The position numbers and the translations under genes are program-made. From Bacteroidota bacterium (lineage in GTDB: Bacteria > Bacteroidota > Bacteroidia > Chitinophagales > Chitinophagaceae): a DNA stretch of 64,000 nucleotides. The notes under the pieces were generated by a model that did no database searches, was not told the DNA's origin, and was given only the letters and a program-made list of their open reading frames with translations. Positions 53,883 through 62,846 of the stretch are shown here, piece after piece. Every line of letters begins with the position of its first letter. The first letter of the stretch is position 1. The DNA is taken from contig JAFAFR010000037.1 of NCBI GenBank assembly GCA_023423405.1, forward strand, positions 1 to 64,000, written 5' to 3'.

Positions 53883-54604
53883 AAAAAATAGCGCTTATAC
53901 CTGCCCGGTATGCCGCCACCCGTTTCCCGGGAAAGATGATGGCCGACCTCGGTGGAAAAACGGTGATCCGCCGCACCTACGAAGCGGCCCTGGCAACCGG
54001 CGTGTTTGACGAAGTGGCCGTGGTTTGCGACCATCCCATCATTTACGACGAGATCGTTTCGAACGGCGGCAAGGCCATCATGAGCAAAAAAGAACACGAG
54101 TGTGGCACCGACCGTATTGCCGAAGCGGCGGAAGAAATGGATGCCGACATCATCGTAAACGTGCAGGGCGACGAACCCTTCAGCAAAAGAGGGCCTTTTG
54201 AAAAACTGCTCTCGGTTTTTGAAGGCGAGGCAGGAAAAAAGGTGCAGGTGGCCAGCCTCATGCAGGAGCTTACTGACCCTGCTTCGATCGCCGATCCCAA
54301 CTTCGTGAAAGTGGCGGTGGACCTGCATTTCAACGCACTGTTCTTTTCGCGCTCACCCATTCCCTATCACCGGAACAAAGATGTGAAGCCGGTATATTAT
54401 GAGCACATCGGCGTATATGCATTCCGGAAAGAGACCCTCCTGGCCTTCACGCAACTGCCGGTGAGCCCGCTCGAAAACGCCGAAAAGATCGAATGCCTCC
54501 GTTACCTCGAGAACGGCATTCCTTTGAAAATGGTAGTGACCGATTATATGGGCGTGGAGATCGATACGCCTGAAGACCTTATCAAAGCAGCAAAACTTTT
54601 ATAG
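53879..54604 (+). CDS. kdsB: CMP-(8-amino-)Kdo synthetase KdsB
   Basis: 241 residues. KdsB signature: IPARYAATRFPGKMMADLGG (7-26) and VNVQGDEPFS near residue 100, HCGTDR-like ECGTDRIAEA. It activates the sugar with CTP to give CMP-Kdo or CMP-Kdo8N for LPS inner-core assembly. Its ATG overlaps the kdnA TGA (ATGA), and kdnB follows 18 bases after it, so the three are one transcript; within this context the 8-amino form is the likely substrate. Confidence 0.9.
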   Translation: MKKIALIPARYAATRFPGKMMADLGGKTVIRRTYEAALATGVFDEVAVVCDHPIIYDEIVSNGGKAIMSKKEHECGTDRIAEAAEEMDADIIVNVQGDEPFSKRGPFEKLLSVFEGEAGKKVQVASLMQELTDPASIADPNFVKVAVDLHFNALFFSRSPIPYHRNKDVKPVYYEHIGVYAFRKETLLAFTQLPVSPLENAEKIECLRYLENGIPLKMVVTDYMGVEIDTPEDLIKAAKLL

Positions 54605-54622
54605 CATTCTCAATTCACCGAT

Positions 54623-55699
54623 ATGAAGTTCAGAAATTTCAAACTCACCGGTTATGTAGTGTATGGCAATGGCGCTTTCGACCAGTTGGGAGAGATCATT
54701 GCCCCCAAAAGAAAGGAAGGCGCGCCCATGATCTTTTTCGTGGACGAATATTTCCGCGACAAGCCCGCGCTGCTGAACCGCATCCCGAAAGAGGGCAAGG
54801 ACAAGATCGTGATCATCGACGTAACGCAGGAGCCCAAGACCACCTACGTGGACAGGCTACGTGATGAGCTTACCGCCGAATTCGGGACCGTATCGGGCAT
54901 CATCGGCATCGGCGGTGGTTCGGTGATGGATATGGCGAAAGCCGTTTCCCTGATGATGAATAATCCCGGTTCTTCCGCCGACTACCAGGGATGGGACCTG
55001 GTGAAATTTCCAGGCGTGTACAAAGTGGGCGTGCCCACTATTTCAGGCACCGGCGCGGAAGTGAGCCGCACCTGCGTACTCACGGGTCCTACGCGCAAGC
55101 TGGGTATGAACTCCGACTTCACCGTATTCGACCAGATATTACTGGATCCGTCGCTCACCGCTTCCGTGCCCGTGAACCAGCGTTTCTATACAGCGATGGA
55201 TTGTTATATCCATTGCGTGGAATCGCTCACCGGCACTTACCTGAACGCTTTCAGCAAATCCTATGGCGAAAAGGCGCAGGAGCTCTGCGAAGAGATCTTT
55301 TTGCAGAAAGACCAGTGGGATGCCGATTCGGATGAAAAGCTGATGATGGCTTCCTATGCCGGCGGCATGAGTATCGCATACTCACAGGTAGGCGTGGCGC
55401 ATGCAGTGAGCTATGGACTCTCCTACCTGCTGGGCACCAAACACGGCATCGGCAACTGCATTGTTTTCGACAAGCTGGAAGAGTACTATCCCGAAGGCGT
55501 GGCCAAATTCAAGGAGATGGTGCAAAAGCACGGGATCGATATTCCGCAGGGACTTACAAAAGGGCTTACCGATGCGCAGTTCGATACCATGATCAATGTT
55601 TCCCTCGGCATGGCGCCGCTTTGGGAAAACGCGCTGGGTAAGGACTGGAAGGAAAAGATCGATGCCAAAAAGCTGCGCGCGTTGTACGAAAGATTGTAG
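54623..55699 (+). CDS. kdnB: iron-containing alcohol dehydrogenase, probably Kdo 8-oxidase KdnB
   Basis: 358 residues, group III Fe-dependent ADH fold: GIGGGSVMDMAKAV (near residue 94) for NAD(P) binding, TISGTGAEVSRTCV, and metal ligands in MDCYIHCVESL and GVAHAVSYGLSYLLGTKHGIG. The order with kdnA and kdsB matches the Shewanella kdn genes, where KdnB oxidises the C8 alcohol of Kdo. It is followed by a strong terminator that closes the operon. Confidence 0.85.
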   Translation: MKFRNFKLTGYVVYGNGAFDQLGEIIAPKRKEGAPMIFFVDEYFRDKPALLNRIPKEGKDKIVIIDVTQEPKTTYVDRLRDELTAEFGTVSGIIGIGGGSVMDMAKAVSLMMNNPGSSADYQGWDLVKFPGVYKVGVPTISGTGAEVSRTCVLTGPTRKLGMNSDFTVFDQILLDPSLTASVPVNQRFYTAMDCYIHCVESLTGTYLNAFSKSYGEKAQELCEEIFLQKDQWDADSDEKLMMASYAGGMSIAYSQVGVAHAVSYGLSYLLGTKHGIGNCIVFDKLEEYYPEGVAKFKEMVQKHGIDIPQGLTKGLTDAQFDTMINVSLGMAPLWENALGKDWKEKIDAKKLRALYERL

Positions 55700-55733
55700 G
55701 CAGCGCTTTAGTTTCTTATTGGCGAATAATATA

Positions 55734-55766
55734 ACGCCCGCTTGTTGATAAGCGGGCGTCTTTTTA
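55734..55766 (+). terminator. Rho-independent terminator of the kdn operon
   Basis: ACGCCCGCTT pairs perfectly with AAGCGGGCGT (55734-55743 with 55750-55759), then a T-rich tail. Confidence 0.85.
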
Positions 55767-55792
55767 TTGTTTTATGACAGCACTGCCGGTAG

Positions 55793-57598
55793 TTATTCCG
55801 CTTCCGCAGCGAGGGACGGAGATGCTTCATTATCCGGCGCACCATACCAGTTCACTTTGCGACTGGCATACATGGCAAGGGCCAGTATGGTGAAGAGGCC
55901 GAGGCTTCCGATCAGGAGGGCCGTATCTTCCAGGCGCACCAGGATGAACGTAAATACATAGAGCAGGGTGAGCACGCCACCGAAAAGCGCCGCTGTTTTG
56001 AAGGACTTGAAATGCGCTTTCGCGTAAGCACTGATCAGCAGCACGGTGGCTGTTGCGGCAATGATATAGGCGATATCGAAATAGAGGAACTCACTGATGG
56101 AAAGCAGCAATGCATAAAAGATGGAAAGCGCCAGCCCGATGAGCACGTATTGCACGGGGTGCACCGGCTTTTTCTGCAACAACTCCACGATGAAGAACAG
56201 GGAGAAGGTGAGACCGATGAACAGGATGGCATATTTCACGCTTCTTTCCGTTTTCGCATACTGGTCGGCGGGTTGCACCATGGTGATGCCGAAGCCGAAT
56301 GTTTCGGGTTCAAACCCGATCTCCTGTAGTTGCGTGCCGAAGGGCAGGTTGGCCTTGTTGAATGCCCAGCTTGCTTTGAAGCCGCTGTCGGACACCACGC
56401 GGGTAGCGGGCAGGTAGTTTCCATCAAAAGAAGGGCTGGGCCAAACCGATTCTACCTGGAAGCAGCTGTTGCCGGCCAGCGGCAGAAAATGCAGTTGCTC
56501 GCTTCCTTTCAGCAGCAGGGAGGATTCAAAACGGACCAGGGGAGCAACCGGCGCAGCGGACCAGTTCAAAGAAGCAGACAAGCCTTCTTTTCCGAGTTCT
56601 TTGGTGGGCAGTCCGGGTGAGAGTTCGAGCGACTGGTCATTGAGTTTCACCAGCAGCCTTTCTTCAATGCCTTTGATATCGTTGATGCCGATGCAGATGC
56701 GTGCTTCGTTCCATTTAAAATGCGCGGAGTCGAGTTTTGCCGGCAGTTCGATCTTAAACTGTCCGCTGATCTGACTGCGGCTGCGGTAGAGCAGCACTTT
56801 GTAAATGGAACGCAGGCGTACTTCAGGTTCCATCACCGTGCTGACAGAAAGGTCTTCGGGAAGAAAAATCAGTTCGCGTTGTACCAGTACCGGTTTCTTT
56901 TCCGCATCGAGCTCGGTTACTTCATAGGGCAGGTAGAGGTAATAACCGCTGACAGTTTGTGCAGCCGCCCACTTGTTGCTCACTTCACGCACTACTTCGG
57001 CCTGGCGGCCCTTTCTTTCGCTGACAAGATTGGAGATAAAAACCGTGGGCACCAGCATCAACAGGATGAGCACGGCCGTGATAATGCCTTTGTAAAGGAC
57101 TTTGTTTGATTGTTCCATATGGGATTTGTGTTTATGATTGGTAGAAGGAGTGATCGTTTTCGGTTGCAGGCGGGATGGCGCTGGTTCCTGTCCCCAGTAC
57201 GCCAGCAGCCTGGGTTTCAGGAGATGGATGCTGAAAAATACCGATAGCACCAGGCAGCCAAGGATCGGCAGGCCGAGCAGGGCCTTGCCAAGAAGGAAAT
57301 GGCATACGAGTGCCACCGGCAGGGCATAACCCAGGGCCGGCAGGAGTAACCAGAGCCGGAAGCGCCAGTGTTTTGCTTGCGGGTTGAGGTTCCAGCGGCC
57401 GGACCACCAGAGCAGGATGCGAACGAAAATAAAAAGCGGCAGGCTTGCGAAGGTTCCGGCGATCACAACCAGCAGGGGCAGGAAAAAGGGTTCATAGGAA
57501 GGCATGAAAACAATGAACAGGGCTGCTATACCGGGAAGCGCAAAACCGGTCAGCAGCAGCCAGATGAAGAAGGCCAGTTTCCAGGGATATAGTTTCAT
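55793..57598 (-). CDS. creD: CreD-family inner-membrane protein with an N-terminal membrane extension
   Basis: 601 residues. Residues ~161-601 match CreD (start MEQSNKVLYKGIITAVL, ending in several helices); about 160 extra residues with 4-5 helices (for example FFIWLLLTGFALPGIAALF, LLPLLVVIAGTFASL) precede it without a stop. CreD is a membrane protein of the cre regulon, implicated in envelope integrity. The true start could be the internal ATG at 57118 with a separate upstream gene in the same frame, or an in-frame fusion; the operator next to 57598 favours the full length. It is the last gene of the regulator block. Confidence 0.8.
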   Translation of the reverse strand: MKLYPWKLAFFIWLLLTGFALPGIAALFIVFMPSYEPFFLPLLVVIAGTFASLPLFIFVRILLWWSGRWNLNPQAKHWRFRLWLLLPALGYALPVALVCHFLLGKALLGLPILGCLVLSVFFSIHLLKPRLLAYWGQEPAPSRLQPKTITPSTNHKHKSHMEQSNKVLYKGIITAVLILLMLVPTVFISNLVSERKGRQAEVVREVSNKWAAAQTVSGYYLYLPYEVTELDAEKKPVLVQRELIFLPEDLSVSTVMEPEVRLRSIYKVLLYRSRSQISGQFKIELPAKLDSAHFKWNEARICIGINDIKGIEERLLVKLNDQSLELSPGLPTKELGKEGLSASLNWSAAPVAPLVRFESSLLLKGSEQLHFLPLAGNSCFQVESVWPSPSFDGNYLPATRVVSDSGFKASWAFNKANLPFGTQLQEIGFEPETFGFGITMVQPADQYAKTERSVKYAILFIGLTFSLFFIVELLQKKPVHPVQYVLIGLALSIFYALLLSISEFLYFDIAYIIAATATVLLISAYAKAHFKSFKTAALFGGVLTLLYVFTFILVRLEDTALLIGSLGLFTILALAMYASRKVNWYGAPDNEASPSLAAEAE

Positions 57599-57601
57599 AT
57601 T

Positions 57602-57623
57602 AAAAGCACTTTGTTTTTCAAAG
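57602..57623 (-). promoter_or_regulatory. operator next to creD (CTTTG-N5-CAAAG)
   Basis: 22-base site; 20 of 22 positions are identical to the site at 58580-58601. The palindrome CTTTG (57609-57613) and CAAAG (57619-57623) has a 5-base spacer; it lies within 4 bases of the creD ATG. Probable target of the neighbouring winged-helix regulator. Confidence 0.6.
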
Positions 57624-57640
57624 TATTTACATAAAAAAAA

Positions 57641-57940
57641 TCAACCGATGGAGCGGATCATTTTTTCGAGCGCTTCCAGGTGGGTCTTGAATGCTTTTTC
57701 GCCTGCCTTGGTAACGGAATAAGTGGTATTGGTTTTCCGCCCGATGAACCCTTTCTGCACTTTGATGAAATGGTGTTCTTCCAACGTTTTCAGGTGGGTC
57801 GCCAGGTTGCCGTCGGTCACGTCGATGAGTTCCTTGAGCTCGTTGAAGTTGACCGATTCGTTCACCATCAGCGCGCTCATGATGCCCAGCCGGATGCGGC
57901 TGTCAAAAATTTTATTGAGGTGTTCGATCGGATTTTTCAT
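57641..57940 (-). CDS. winged-helix transcriptional regulator (ArsR/MarR-like)
   Basis: 99 residues, one winged-helix domain: IFDSRIRLGIMSALM, then LKELIDVTDGNLATHLKTLEE as recognition helix, then the wing FIGRKTNTTYSVTKAGEKAF. No metal-binding cysteines, so not a classical ArsR sensor; close relatives in Bacteroidota regulate nearby membrane-protein genes. It lies 9 bases after the membrane-protein gene (58579-57950) and just upstream of creD, between two copies of the operator. Confidence 0.85.
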   Translation of the reverse strand: MKNPIEHLNKIFDSRIRLGIMSALMVNESVNFNELKELIDVTDGNLATHLKTLEEHHFIKVQKGFIGRKTNTTYSVTKAGEKAFKTHLEALEKMIRSIG

Positions 57941-57949
57941 GAGAAACGA

Positions 57950-58579
57950 TCAGGCGGATTTTCTTTCGTATTTCCACCACATGCTGAAACCATAAATAAT
58001 ATGCAGGATACCAAATCCAAATCCCCAAAAATACAGGGTCTTCTCCGGATACCAGCAACTGATCAGTCCGGTTGCGAGGATGGCGTACCCGAGGTAGCGC
58101 ACTTCACCCAGCGTGAAGCGGCTGCCGTTCACCAGGGCCAGTCCGTAAAACACCAGGGAGGCGGGTCCTACCAGGGCGTATTCTTTCAACTGGATAAGCC
58201 GCAGTATCAATACGCCGCCGGCCAGCATGGGCAACAGCGTGTTCCAGAGCAGGCGTTTGGCGGCGAGGCCCCAGATGGGAACGCCTTCTTTCCGGCTGCG
58301 CAGCCAGGTGAAGACGAATGCCGATACCAGCGCGGCCAGGAAAACGATGGCAGCTATCCGGATCAATTGCGCCTCCAGGCATTCGCTGCACTGGGCAGAC
58401 GTTCCGTAAGCGTTGGCATAATAGTTTTCGATGGACTGGCGGGCAAAAAAAGCACCGGCCAGTGCAGAACAGCCTGCCGAGATACCGCTCCAGCCACTCA
58501 GGCTGATGAAACGGCTGCTCCTTTCCATCATCCGCCGGATGTCCGCTAATGTTTGAAGTCCGCTTGCATTGGCTTCCAT
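57950..58579 (-). CDS. multi-pass membrane protein of unknown function
   Basis: 209 residues, a 25-residue soluble head (LADIRRMMERSSRFISLSG) followed by about six hydrophobic helices. The first loop holds a Cys-x2-Cys pair (AQCSECLEA) that might form a disulfide or bind metal. The order (this gene, wHTH regulator, creD) recurs in Bacteroidota as far as I recall, but the protein is uncharacterised. The operator 58580-58601 begins right at its start codon. Confidence 0.7.
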   Translation of the reverse strand: MEANASGLQTLADIRRMMERSSRFISLSGWSGISAGCSALAGAFFARQSIENYYANAYGTSAQCSECLEAQLIRIAAIVFLAALVSAFVFTWLRSRKEGVPIWGLAAKRLLWNTLLPMLAGGVLILRLIQLKEYALVGPASLVFYGLALVNGSRFTLGEVRYLGYAILATGLISCWYPEKTLYFWGFGFGILHIIYGFSMWWKYERKSA

Positions 58580-58601
58580 AAAAGCACTTTGTAGTTCAAA
58601 G
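58580..58601 (-). promoter_or_regulatory. operator next to the membrane protein/regulator gene pair (CTTTG-N5-CAAAG)
   Basis: 22-base site starting at the base next to the start codon; 20 of 22 positions match 57602-57623, palindrome CTTTG (58587-58591)/CAAAG (58597-58601). Suggests autoregulation by the winged-helix protein encoded just downstream. Confidence 0.6.
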
Positions 58602-58680
58602 CAAATAAAATAATCCGACTTCTCAAAATTTTTCCGGTTCCCACAACTGTTAAAATGGTTTTAGCGTTCTGCAGATGGAG

Positions 58681-58688
58681 TATTTTTG
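58681..58688 (+). promoter_or_regulatory. candidate -7 box (TATTTTTG) of the DUF5686 gene
   Basis: TAnnTTTG, 7 bases before the ATG at 58696, with TTTT about 18 bases further upstream (near-consensus -33). Confidence 0.45.
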
Positions 58689-58695
58689 CACTCTT

Positions 58696-61221
58696 ATGGA
58701 TTTGAGACGGTTATGCACAGCTGCCATCGGATTAGTTTGCTTTGTTCTGGTTGGCCAGGTGGCTTCTGCACAAGGGAAACAGATCCGTGGGTATGTAAAA
58801 GATAAACTAAGCGACGAGCGGATCCCCTTCGCCTCCATCAGTCTGAAGCAGGCGCAGAGCGGGCGGCTGACCGACTCATCCGGCAGTTTTGTATTGACGC
58901 TTGAGAGTTGGCCCACCGATACGCTGGAAGTCACTTATGTAGGATACGAAGACCTGAGGATTCCCATCTCCCCGGAAATAGCCGCCCGGGTCAGCAAGGA
59001 CGGCGGGCATTCCATTGAGCTGGTGCTGTCGATGGTACGCGGCAAAACCACGGCCGAAGTGATAGTAAAGCGGAAGGTGGACAAAGGCTACCTGATGTGG
59101 AAACGCATCGTGAAAAGAAAACCCTACAACGACCGTTACCGTTTCGAGAATTTCAGGTACGAACTATACAACAAGCTGGAGCTCGATCTCAACCGCATCA
59201 AAAAAGAAAAGCTCAAGGATTTCAGCCTGCTTAAGCCCTTTGGTTTTATCCTGGAGAATATAGATACTACCGAATCCCAGCCCTTCTTACCGGTATACCT
59301 AACCGAAACCATTTCGGAATATTATTACCAGCACAGCCCGTGGCGCACCCGTGAGATCATCCGGGGTGTGAAGACCATTGGCCTCAACAACGAAAGCGTG
59401 AGCAAGCTGCTGGGCGGTACCGAACAGAACGTGAACGTGTACAACAATTTCATTCCTGTTTTCGACAAACAGTTCGTGAGCCCCATCAGCGATAACGGTG
59501 ACGCCTATTACCAGTACAAGGTGCTCGACAGCCAGTTCGTGGCGGGCCGGCGTTTGATCCACATGAGCTTTACGCCCAAGCGCCGCGGCGAAAATACTTT
59601 TATGGGCGATTGCTGGGTGCACGACAGCACCTGGGCCATCCAGAAAATGACCCTGGCCCTGAGCAGGGAGGCGAATATCAATTTCGTGGACAAGCTCAGC
59701 CTGATCCAGGAATACAAAATGCTGAACGACAGTGTATGGTTCCTGGTGAAAGACAAATTCGTGGTGGACATTGCGCCGATTGGGAAATCGGGCTTTGGCG
59801 TCATAGGCCGAAAAACCACGACCTATAAGAACATAGAGGTCAACCAGGATTACATACGCGATACGGTGGCCCGCAACCGCATGCAGTCGGAGATCTTTTT
59901 TGCGGAAGGCGCCATGCAGAAGGAAGACAGTTTCTGGAACGGCAACCGGCATGAATCGCTGAGCAAAAACGAAACGGCCATCTATGCCATGATCGATACG
60001 CTGCGCAAGATGCCTTTGTTCAAGCGATACGTAACCACCCTCAATTTCCTGGCAACGGGTTACCGCAATGTGGGCAATTACGAAATTGGTCCCTGGTACA
60101 ACTGGTTTACGGGCAATTCCTGGGAAGGGTTCCGCATGCGCTTTGACCTGGGCACCAACCCCGGGTTCAGCAAAAATCTTTACCTGCACGGCTACCTGGC
60201 CTATGGTTTCGGCGACAAAGCTTTTAAAGGAAAACTGGAAGCCAAATACCTGTTCAGCCGGTCGCCGCGATCGTATGTTCATGCCAGTTATACAAAGGAT
60301 CTTGACAACGGACAGGTTTATTACGACGAGATCGGCACAGACAATATCTTTTCCCTGGCCATCCGCAAGAACAAGATCCCGCTTAAATTCATGCAGATCG
60401 AGGAAGCGAAGCTGGAATATTTCCGGGAATGGAACCCCGGCATTTCTGTGCACTTCCACGGCATCCACAAAAGTTTCAACCCACTGCAAAACCTTCCGCC
60501 CAAAGAGCTTTTTGAAAACAATGGTGGCAAAGGTGAAGCGCTTACGAATTTTGAACTGGGCGCCCGCATACGCTTTGCCTACAATGAGCGGTTTTTTGAA
60601 ACCAATTTCAACCGGTTCAGCCTGGGATCCTCCTACCCCATCGTGGAATTCATGTATGCGCGTGGCATACCCGGTTTGTTCAACAGCAATTACCGCTACG
60701 ATAAGTTTTACGTCAGCGTATCCGATTATATGAAGGTGGCGCCCTACGGCAGTCTCTATTATAATTTCTTCGGCGGAAAAGTGACCGGAACGCTTCCTTA
60801 TATGATGCTGAACGTAATACCAGGTAACGAGATCTATTATTACAATAAGTATGCTTTCAACCTTATGGCCCGCTGGGAGTATATTGGTGACCGTTATGCC
60901 GGCTTCAATATCGAACACAATATCGGGAATGGCCTCTTCCGTTTTATACCGCTTACACGAAAGCTCAAGTTCCGCCAGTTCTGGAGCGCCAAGGGAATTA
61001 CTACCGGCATCAGCGATGCCAACAAGGCCCTCAATTTCGACAACCCCTATAACCAGTTCAAGGACCTCGACGGCAAGCTCTACCTGGAGCTGGGGACCGG
61101 CGTGGACAATATCTTCAAGGTATTCCGGCTCGACTTTGTGTGGCGTGTGCTGCCGCAGCCGCTGCCGGAACAAAGGATCAGCCGCTTCGGCATCTTCGGC
61201 AGTTTCCGGCTTGCTTTCTAA
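58696..61221 (+). CDS. DUF5686 outer-membrane protein with carboxypeptidase-like regulatory domain
   Basis: 841 residues from ATG 58696 (an in-frame ATG at 58675 is possible). Signal peptide (about 1-26), then a carboxypeptidase-like regulatory domain (about 30-110, IRGYVKDKLSDERIPFASI), then the DUF5686 region (about 130-841) with beta-rich patterns and a barrel-like end (LGTGVDNIFKVFRLDFVWRV, final FRLAF). Such proteins are abundant in Bacteroidota outer membranes; function unknown. The gene is monocistronic, followed by 119 bases without features before glpK. Confidence 0.88.
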   Translation: MDLRRLCTAAIGLVCFVLVGQVASAQGKQIRGYVKDKLSDERIPFASISLKQAQSGRLTDSSGSFVLTLESWPTDTLEVTYVGYEDLRIPISPEIAARVSKDGGHSIELVLSMVRGKTTAEVIVKRKVDKGYLMWKRIVKRKPYNDRYRFENFRYELYNKLELDLNRIKKEKLKDFSLLKPFGFILENIDTTESQPFLPVYLTETISEYYYQHSPWRTREIIRGVKTIGLNNESVSKLLGGTEQNVNVYNNFIPVFDKQFVSPISDNGDAYYQYKVLDSQFVAGRRLIHMSFTPKRRGENTFMGDCWVHDSTWAIQKMTLALSREANINFVDKLSLIQEYKMLNDSVWFLVKDKFVVDIAPIGKSGFGVIGRKTTTYKNIEVNQDYIRDTVARNRMQSEIFFAEGAMQKEDSFWNGNRHESLSKNETAIYAMIDTLRKMPLFKRYVTTLNFLATGYRNVGNYEIGPWYNWFTGNSWEGFRMRFDLGTNPGFSKNLYLHGYLAYGFGDKAFKGKLEAKYLFSRSPRSYVHASYTKDLDNGQVYYDEIGTDNIFSLAIRKNKIPLKFMQIEEAKLEYFREWNPGISVHFHGIHKSFNPLQNLPPKELFENNGGKGEALTNFELGARIRFAYNERFFETNFNRFSLGSSYPIVEFMYARGIPGLFNSNYRYDKFYVSVSDYMKVAPYGSLYYNFFGGKVTGTLPYMMLNVIPGNEIYYYNKYAFNLMARWEYIGDRYAGFNIEHNIGNGLFRFIPLTRKLKFRQFWSAKGITTGISDANKALNFDNPYNQFKDLDGKLYLELGTGVDNIFKVFRLDFVWRVLPQPLPEQRISRFGIFGSFRLAF

Positions 61222-61340
61222 TGGCGGTGCGGATGCGGGTTTCACCGGGCTTCGCAATGGCAGGCCCTATTGCGGCTTTTAACGACACCTTCTTCCGGCA
61301 AAGTTTTTTGCTTATCTTATGAAGCCAAAAACAACTTTGC

Positions 61341-62846
61341 ATGCCCGAGAAATACATCCTTGCCCTCGACCAGGGAACCACCAGTTCCCGTGCCATACTG
61401 TTTGACAGGGATGGACAGATCAACCAGCTCGCGCAAAAAGAGTTCACGCAGTTATATCCCCAGCCCGGATGGGTGGAACACGACCCCGAAGAAATATGGG
61501 CCACGCAGTTTGCGGTGATGGCCGAAGTGATCGCCAAGGCCGGCATCACCACCAGCGAGGTAGCGGCGCTCGGCATTACCAACCAGCGCGAAACCACGGT
61601 AGTATGGGAACGCGCTAATTCGCGACCCGTCTATAACGCCATCGTTTGGCAGGACCGCCGCACGGCTGCCTACTGCGACCGCCTTCGCGCCGACGGACTG
61701 GCGGAAATGATACAGGAAAAAACCGGCCTGGTACTGGATGCTTATTTCTCCGCCACCAAACTGCGATGGATACTCGACAATGTGCCCGGCGCCCGCGAAA
61801 AGGCCATCCGCGGCGAACTTGCCTTCGGCACCATCGACACCTGGCTCTCCTGGAAGCTCACTAACGGTAAGGTGCATGTGACAGATCTGTCCAATGCATC
61901 GCGCACCCTGCTGCTGAACATCCATACGGGCCAGTGGGACGAAGAACTGCTCAAGTGTTTCGATATACCCGCATCGCTGCTGCCGGAACTGATTCCCAGC
62001 TCGCGGATCTATGCCGTTACGGAAAGCATTGCCAAAAACATCAACATCCCCATGGCCGGTATCGCTGGCGACCAGCAGGCCGCGCTTTTCGGGCAGCAAT
62101 GCACACAACCCGGCATGGTCAAAAACACGTATGGAACCGGCTGTTTTATGCTCATGCATACGGGCGACCAGGCAGTGCGCAGCCGTAACAACCTGCTTAC
62201 CACCATCGCCTGGAAGATCAACAACCGCATTGAATACGCCGTGGAAGGAAGCATCTTCATCGGCGGCGCCGTAGTGCAGTGGCTGCGCGACAGTCTGCAC
62301 CTGATCCGCTCTTCCGCCGACGTGGAAGAACTGGCAGCTTCTGTATCCGACAGCGGCAGCGTATACATGGTGCCTGCATTCGCCGGCCTCGGTGCGCCAC
62401 ACTGGAACCAGCATGCGCGCGGCGCATTATTTGGGCTCACACGCGGAAGCACAAAAGCGCATATAGCAAGGGCTGCGCTCGAAAGCATCGTATACCAGAC
62501 CATGGACGTGCTAAAGGCAATGGAATCCGATGCAGGCCTGCCTATCAAAGAGCTGCGGGTGGATGGCGGCGCTACCATCAACAACCTGCTGATGCAGTTC
62601 CAGTGCGACCTGCTGCAGGTGCCGGTGGTGCGACCGCAGGTATATGAAACCACGGCACTGGGCGCCGCTTATCTCGCGGGCCTGGGCGTTGGTTTCTGGG
62701 AAAGCACTACCGATATCCAGAAACAGTGGAAGGCCGACAAGTATTTTCACCCGCAGCAAACGCCGGCCGATATAGCGCCACTGATCCGTGGATGGCAGCG
62801 CGCCGTGAATGCAAGTATCTGTTGGGCAAACGATCAGAACGCATGA
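61341..62846 (+). CDS. glpK: glycerol kinase
   Basis: 501 residues. FGGY kinase: DQGTTSSR (10-17) binds ATP, then ITNQRETTVVWE, GTIDTWLSWKLTNG, AGDQQAALFGQ and the C-terminal RVDGGATINNLLMQFQ. It phosphorylates glycerol to glycerol-3-phosphate with ATP. No glpF facilitator gene is in the window. The stop overlaps the ATG of glpD by 4 bp, so the two act in one pathway. Confidence 0.95.
   Translation: MPEKYILALDQGTTSSRAILFDRDGQINQLAQKEFTQLYPQPGWVEHDPEEIWATQFAVMAEVIAKAGITTSEVAALGITNQRETTVVWERANSRPVYNAIVWQDRRTAAYCDRLRADGLAEMIQEKTGLVLDAYFSATKLRWILDNVPGAREKAIRGELAFGTIDTWLSWKLTNGKVHVTDLSNASRTLLLNIHTGQWDEELLKCFDIPASLLPELIPSSRIYAVTESIAKNINIPMAGIAGDQQAALFGQQCTQPGMVKNTYGTGCFMLMHTGDQAVRSRNNLLTTIAWKINNRIEYAVEGSIFIGGAVVQWLRDSLHLIRSSADVEELAASVSDSGSVYMVPAFAGLGAPHWNQHARGALFGLTRGSTKAHIARAALESIVYQTMDVLKAMESDAGLPIKELRVDGGATINNLLMQFQCDLLQVPVVRPQVYETTALGAAYLAGLGVGFWESTTDIQKQWKADKYFHPQQTPADIAPLIRGWQRAVNASICWANDQNA

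Noticed and set aside
59299..61257. Minus-strand frame of 652 residues across the DUF5686 gene
   Set aside because: Long because of GC-rich third positions on the plus strand; its translation has no domain pattern.
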